Shown here: piece after piece, positions 13,613-17,257 of the stretch | How the letters are laid out: each line of letters starts with the position of its first letter | How positions within the stretch are numbered: position 1 is the first letter of the stretch | Source: JAZQNC01 sp045536155 | Lineage (GTDB): Bacteria > Bacillota > Clostridia > Oscillospirales > CAG-272 | NCBI GenBank assembly: GCA_045536155.1 | Contig: JAZSMZ010000080.1 | Span: forward strand, 1-17,257 | Direction of reading: 5' to 3' | Length of the DNA: 17,257 bases | The notes under the pieces: generated by a model | What the model saw: only the letters and a program-made list of their open reading frames with translations | Databases searched by the model: none | What the model was told of the DNA's origin: nothing | Program-made: the position numbers and the translations under genes

Positions 13613-15541
13613 ATGTCTTGCTGTGAAAAACTGACCGCTCTTGCCAAGATGTCAAACAAATACGGCGCCGATGCAAACTACGTTCTCGCCGGCGGCGGTA
13701 ATACATCTTTCAAGAACGCCGATAATCTTTGGATAAAGGGCTCGGGCACGGCGCTCGCATCCATCAAGCCCGACGATTTCGTAAAGATGGATCGTTCCCT
13801 TCTTGCCCTCATGTGGAACAAGAACTATTCTGCCGATGAGGACACCCGTGAAGCCGAAGTCCTTGCCGATATGATGGATGCCCGCGTCAAGGGCGAAAAT
13901 CGCCGTCCTTCGGTTGAGACCCTTCTTCACGACCTCTTCCCCCAGCAGTATATTCTGCACGTTCACCCTGCATCGGTTAACGGAATTACCTGCTCTGTTG
14001 AAGGCAAGGCCGCTATGACCCGCCTTTTCCCCGAGGCAATCTGGGTTGACGCCTGCAAGCCCGGTTACATCCTTGCTCTTGACTGCAAGAAGGCAATGGA
14101 TGAGTATAAAGCCGCTAACGGCAAGGATGCATATTTGCTCTTCTTACAGAATCACGGTGTATTCTTCGCCGCTGATACAACAGAGGAACTCGACGTACTT
14201 GCCGCACACGTAATGAACACCATTGCATCAAACATCAAGCGCGAACCTGATTTTGAAAGTGCTGAATTTGACGTTGACCGTGCAGTATCGCTTGCTCCCG
14301 TACTTCGTGCGCTTTACGGAGAAAACAAGCCTGCAACCGTTAAATTCCTTTGCAACAAGGAGATCCTTTCCTACAATCCCACCACGAAGAGCTTAACACC
14401 CGACCACATTGTTTACACCAAGGCAAAACAGCTCATTATCCCTTCTGACGCAGACGGAGATAAGGTAAAAGAGCTGTTCGACGCTTTCGTTGCAGAAAAC
14501 GGCTACAAGCCCAAGGTTGCTTTTGCTGAAGGCCTCGGTATGTACAGCTGCGGCATGACAATGAAGGAAGCTCTCACCGCCCAAGAAGTTATGCTTGATG
14601 CTCTTAAGGTCGTTTGCTACGCTGAATCGTTCGGCGGCGTTCAGGTAATGCCTGATTTCCTTATCGACTTCATCGTTAACTGGGAAGTTGAAAGCTATCG
14701 CTCCAAGGTAAGTCTTGCAGCAGGTGCCGCAAAGCGCCTTTGCGACAAGGTTGCAGTTGTTACCGGCGGCGCGCAGGGATTCGGAAAAGGCATTGCTGAT
14801 GCAATGTACGACGAGGGCGCATACCTTGCTATTGTTGATATGAACTACGAGGGAGCAAAAAAGGCCGCAAGCGAATACGGCATTGCAGGTCACGCTGTTG
14901 CAGCCAACGTATCTGACGAAGATTCTGTTAAAGCAATGATCGACGCTGTTGTCCTCAACTTCGGCGGCATCGATATATTCGTAAACAACGCAGGTATTGC
15001 AAAAGCAGGAAGCCTTGACGTTATGACAAAGCAGGTATTCGAGCTTGTTACAGCCGTTAACTACACCGGTTACTTCCTCTGCGCAAAATATGCCTCCGCA
15101 ATTATGAAGATCCAGCACAAGTATGCTCCGAACTACATGATGGATATCGTTGAAGTCAACTCCAAGTCCGGCCTTGCAGGTTCTAACAAGAACTTTGCTT
15201 ATGCAGGATCCAAGTACGGCGGCATCGGTCTTACCCAGTCCTTTGCTATGGAGCTCGTTGAATACAATATCAAGGTAAACGCAGTTTGCCCCGGCAACTT
15301 CCTTGACGGTCCCCTCTGGTCCGACCCCGAAAAGGGTCTGTTCGTTCAGTACCTCAACGCAGGCAAGGTTCCCGGAGCGAAGAACGTTGAAGACGTTCGC
15401 CGCTTCTACGAATCCAAGGTTCCGCTCAATCGCGGATGCCTCCCCATCGACGTTGCAAGAGCGATCTTCTACATCGTTGAGCAGACCTATGAGACAGGTC
15501 AGGCACTCCCCGTAACCGGCGGACAGGAAATGCTGAAGTAA
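13613..15541 (+). CDS. Two-domain protein: class II aldolase fused to short-chain dehydrogenase
   Basis: 642 residues with two complete catalytic domains, the architecture of rhamnulose-1-phosphate aldolase/lactaldehyde dehydrogenase (RhaE-like), though somewhat shorter. Domain 1 (about 1-370) is a zinc class II aldolase: GGGNTSF (27-33), KGSGTA (42-47), Glu102 in PSVETLLH, zinc ligands His116 and His118 in HVHP, and His181 in QNHG. Domain 2 (about 377-642) is an SDR: TGGAQGFGKG (384-393), NNAG (458-461), a serine near 517-519, Tyr530 and Lys534 in YAGSK, and CPGNFLDGPLW near the end. A strong AGGAGG precedes the ATG. In RhaE-type proteins the aldolase cleaves a ketose-1-phosphate to DHAP and an aldehyde that the SDR oxidises. 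Next to a SorE-like enzyme, the SDR might instead act as a sugar-alcohol-phosphate dehydrogenase. The substrate is unresolved. Strong codon bias points to high expression. Confidence 0.9.
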   Translation: MSCCEKLTALAKMSNKYGADANYVLAGGGNTSFKNADNLWIKGSGTALASIKPDDFVKMDRSLLALMWNKNYSADEDTREAEVLADMMDARVKGENRRPSVETLLHDLFPQQYILHVHPASVNGITCSVEGKAAMTRLFPEAIWVDACKPGYILALDCKKAMDEYKAANGKDAYLLFLQNHGVFFAADTTEELDVLAAHVMNTIASNIKREPDFESAEFDVDRAVSLAPVLRALYGENKPATVKFLCNKEILSYNPTTKSLTPDHIVYTKAKQLIIPSDADGDKVKELFDAFVAENGYKPKVAFAEGLGMYSCGMTMKEALTAQEVMLDALKVVCYAESFGGVQVMPDFLIDFIVNWEVESYRSKVSLAAGAAKRLCDKVAVVTGGAQGFGKGIADAMYDEGAYLAIVDMNYEGAKKAASEYGIAGHAVAANVSDEDSVKAMIDAVVLNFGGIDIFVNNAGIAKAGSLDVMTKQVFELVTAVNYTGYFLCAKYASAIMKIQHKYAPNYMMDIVEVNSKSGLAGSNKNFAYAGSKYGGIGLTQSFAMELVEYNIKVNAVCPGNFLDGPLWSDPEKGLFVQYLNAGKVPGAKNVEDVRRFYESKVPLNRGCLPIDVARAIFYIVEQTYETGQALPVTGGQEMLK

Positions 15542-15553
15542 TTTGATAAACAT

Positions 15554-15591
15554 AAAAACGGTGCACTCCATTCAGAGTGCACCGTTTTTTT
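15554..15591 (+). terminator. Strong bidirectional terminator between convergent operons
   Basis: AAAAACGGTGCACTC (15554-15568) and GAGTGCACCGTTTTT (15575-15589) are a perfect 15-bp inverted repeat with a 6-nt loop. It has a T run on the plus strand (15585-15591) and an equivalent A run on the other side. It lies 13 nt after the aldolase/SDR stop and 11 nt past the end of the anti-sigma gene on the opposite strand, so it should end both transcripts. Confidence 0.93.
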
Positions 15592-15601
15592 ATTATTTCA
15601 A

Positions 15602-16375
15602 TTATTTCAATTTTACATACAGTATGAAGCTTTCACCGTTCTGCTCAATTACAGGGGAAAACTCAAGCACGTCGTCATCTGCAAGATCGGTCGTTGTCAG
15701 GCCAAAGGTATCCTTTGTAAACTCAAGTGAGTATACGTCATAATCGGATGACGTGAAAAGAAGCACAGCATTCAGTGACTCATCAATATTATTTCTTGTA
15801 ACAACAACGCAGTTTACGATGCCTTCAAAGTCGGGCGCGAACTTTTGCTTATATGACTTTATACGCTCGCCGGCGTAGAGATCTAACGAATAGCTGTAAT
15901 CGTCGAAGTTCATTTCTGCCCCTTCGCCTTCGGCTACTATGTCAGACTCAACTGTACGGGAGGACGATGTATTTCCTTTGGCATTATCGGTCTTTGCGCT
16001 TGCATCGTAAACCTCAAAATCAGCGCTATCTTCCATTGCAGTATCGTGGCTCTTTTGCATCATCTCAAAAACACCGAAAGCGGAAATGCACACAACGAGC
16101 ACAAAGCACGCGGCAATAGTCGAGCCGAGTCTTATAAATCTGTTTCTTCTTGCATTTGAACGGATGGAAGTGAGAACAGCTTTTTCGAGGTCTTCTTCGG
16201 GTGAAAGTGCGCTGAAATTGAGCATTTCAACCGTCTTTTTAATTTTATCGTGCTCGGTTTTACACCCAGCACATTCGCTTATATGACTGTCGACGAGTTC
16301 TCTTTCTTCGCTCGTGACCTCTCCGTCAATATAAGGAGAGATAAGTTCCCTTATCTTTTCACAATTATTTTCCAT
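15602..16375 (-). CDS. Membrane anti-sigma factor with zinc-binding (zf-HC2/RsiW-type) domain
   Basis: About 257 residues from the ATG at 16375-16373. The cytoplasmic N-terminus, ENNCEKIRELISPYIDGEV, leads to the zinc motif HISECAGC (His31, Cys35, Cys38, with Cys5 as possible fourth ligand), the mark of ZAS/RsiW-type anti-sigma factors that hold an ECF sigma factor inactive. One membrane helix follows at about 83-103 (LGSTIAACFVLVVCISAFGVF), preceded by arginines, giving an N-in orientation. The outer part (about 105-257) has an acidic low-complexity linker and a beta-rich C-terminal domain I do not recognise. The start is uncertain: in-frame ATGs and a TTG reach up to 16429. The chosen one begins at the usual family N-terminus and has AGGTG close upstream, though spacing is short. 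It directly follows the sigma gene, the standard pairing. Confidence 0.88.
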   Translation of the reverse strand: MENNCEKIRELISPYIDGEVTSEERELVDSHISECAGCKTEHDKIKKTVEMLNFSALSPEEDLEKAVLTSIRSNARRNRFIRLGSTIAACFVLVVCISAFGVFEMMQKSHDTAMEDSADFEVYDASAKTDNAKGNTSSSRTVESDIVAEGEGAEMNFDDYSYSLDLYAGERIKSYKQKFAPDFEGIVNCVVVTRNNIDESLNAVLLFTSSDYDVYSLEFTKDTFGLTTTDLADDDVLEFSPVIEQNGESFILYVKLK

Positions 16376-16430
16376 AAACACCTGATTCATTTCATCAATA
16401 ATTTCAATACGTGGCATATGACGAAACAAA

Positions 16431-17042
16431 TCATAAAAAGTTCCGTTTTTCGAGAAAAACTTTTATTGCCGCTCTTGCTCGGTTGATTCGGCTTTTTACA
16501 GTGCCGATTTCGATATCAAGAGCTTGAGAAATATCATCGTAGCTCATGCCTTCAATGTCGCGCATGACAATTATTTCACGGTGATCCTCACTTAAAGCGT
16601 TTATCGCATCCCAGACGGCACGTTTGCGCTCGTCACGCTCGTATGACATCTGCGGATCACTCGATACGCTGTCATCGACAACGTCAAGCTGTGCATTCTC
16701 GCCATCGTCGTCAGAATCGGTAAGAGACAGGCTGGAATTATTGCTTTTTGCGCGCAAAAAATCGCGTGCCGCATTTTGAGTTATGCGGTACAGCCAGCTT
16801 GAAAATTTACAGTCGCCGCGAAAAGAACCGAGCGATCGGTATGCCTTGATAAACGTCTCCTGCGACACGTCAAATGCGTCCTCAGAGGACATTGTGAATT
16901 GATACGCGGTATTGTAAACCATCTTTTCATATTTGCGCACGATCTCTTCAAACGCGTCTTGATTGCCTGACAGCACGCTATGCACAAGTCGGGCATCCTC
17001 ATCGCGGAAGATGATCTCAGCCATCAAGAGCAATGACAGCAT
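16431..17042 (-). CDS. ECF-family RNA polymerase sigma factor
   Basis: 203 residues. Region 2 spans about 20-95: AFEEIVRKYEKMVYNTAY, the -10-contacting DVSQETFIKAYRSL, and FSSWLYRITQNAARDFLR. An acidic linker (about 100-130) joins it to region 4 (about 140-195), ALSEDHREIIVMRDIEG, then MSYDDISQAL and IGTVKSRINRARAAIK, the helix-turn-helix for -35 recognition. Regions 1 and 3 are absent, as in all ECF factors. The ATG at 17042-17040 has GAGG 8 nt upstream; a second in-frame ATG six codons later is possible. The anti-sigma gene follows, so the pair probably responds to an envelope signal. It begins 30 nt after dusB. No autoregulated ECF promoter could be identified within the short upstream stretch. 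Confidence 0.94.
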   Translation of the reverse strand: MLSLLLMAEIIFRDEDARLVHSVLSGNQDAFEEIVRKYEKMVYNTAYQFTMSSEDAFDVSQETFIKAYRSLGSFRGDCKFSSWLYRITQNAARDFLRAKSNNSSLSLTDSDDDGENAQLDVVDDSVSSDPQMSYERDERKRAVWDAINALSEDHREIIVMRDIEGMSYDDISQALDIEIGTVKSRINRARAAIKVFLEKRNFL

Positions 17043-17072
17043 GGTTTAAACCTCTTGTTTATGTAAGTGAAT

Positions 17073-17257
17073 TTATTTATTGTTTGTGCGGAGATCCAAC
17101 AGCACCTGCTCGATTTCTTCGAGTGACGTCGAAGAATTGACTCTTGCTCTCGCTTCGGGCGCACCGGGAATTCCCGAAATATACCACGAAATGAGCTTGC
17201 GCGATTCGAGCACACCCATCTTCTCGCCTTTATCGGCAACGATGGAGCGGGCATGAT
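17073..17257 (-). CDS. dusB: tRNA-dihydrouridine synthase (DusB type), C-terminal end, cut by window edge
   Basis: The last 61 codons of a minus-strand gene entering from the right edge, ending with TAA at 17075-17073. The visible protein begins HARSIVADKGEKMGVLES, then RKLISWYISGIPGAPEAR and a terminal helix with TSLEEIEQVLLDL. The HAR...DKGE...(R/E)xRKxxxWYxxGxPGAxxxR pattern is the C-terminal helical domain of DusB, which reduces uridine in the tRNA D-loop with FMN and NADPH. The active-site cysteine and FMN-binding parts lie outside the window. It precedes the sigma gene by 30 nt in the same direction, without a terminator between them. Confidence 0.9.
   Translation of the reverse strand, partial: HARSIVADKGEKMGVLESRKLISWYISGIPGAPEARARVNSSTSLEEIEQVLLDLRTNNK

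Noticed and set aside
12004..13659. A 551-codon open frame on the minus strand opposite the SorE-like gene
   Set aside because: It mirrors the codon bias of a clear, motif-bearing gene on the plus strand, covers its promoter side, and its translation shows no domain. It is an antisense artefact.
14393..15571. A 392-codon open frame opposite the aldolase/SDR gene
   Set aside because: Same reason: high Cys and Asn content from reverse-reading biased codons, no start signal, and it runs across the strong terminator.
1..17257. CRISPR arrays, tRNA or rRNA genes, insertion sequences, prophage or defence genes
   Set aside because: No regularly spaced repeats, cloverleaf-like segments, transposase or integrase motifs, or known defence domains were seen on either strand.

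Overview
The window looks like chromosomal DNA from a strictly anaerobic Gram-positive bacterium of the class Clostridia, probably an uncultured gut member near Oscillospirales or Christensenellales. That placement is inference from gene families and style, not from a marker search. Supporting signs are an electron-bifurcating-type hydrogenase module, indolepyruvate:ferredoxin oxidoreductase, purine-rich Shine-Dalgarno sites, sigma-A-type promoters, moderate GC in genes and AT-rich intergenic DNA. No transposase, integrase, CRISPR array, tRNA or rRNA was seen.

Layout. Positions 1-1039 (minus strand) hold a NuoE-like hydrogenase subunit followed by the start of a NuoF-like subunit, cut by the window edge. 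Facing away from them is a Mrp/NBP35-type P-loop ATPase for Fe-S assembly (1273-2133, plus strand). A hairpin-rich spacer (2134-2347) follows, then a small DUF4240-like gene (2348-2794, minus strand). Next comes a long tightly spaced minus-strand run read in the order ligA (DNA ligase), obg (GTPase), iorA, iorB (indolepyruvate oxidoreductase) and a GH38 alpha-mannosidase. A near-consensus promoter for the run lies inside the 3' end of a DeoR-family regulator gene (11080-11865, minus strand).

The regulator is divergent from a plus-strand operon at 12074-15541: a DUF3006 small protein, an L-sorbose-1-phosphate reductase-like dehydrogenase, and a two-domain protein joining a class II aldolase to a short-chain dehydrogenase. 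The shared control region has a perfect TTGACA-N17-TATAAT promoter, three TGCTC boxes spaced exactly 11 bp apart just upstream of it, and an inverted repeat at the expected transcription start. The simplest reading is a local sugar-phosphate operon repressed by the DeoR protein. No transporter or sugar kinase is nearby, so the substrate is unknown. A strong bidirectional terminator (15554-15591) separates it from a convergent minus-strand set: the end of dusB, an ECF sigma factor and its membrane anti-sigma factor.

Most of the content is ordinary core metabolism and housekeeping. I did not find a clearly new defence or mobile system. The parts most worth following up are the divergent DeoR/aldolase-SDR locus with its phased operator-like repeats and its translationally coupled DUF3006 gene.
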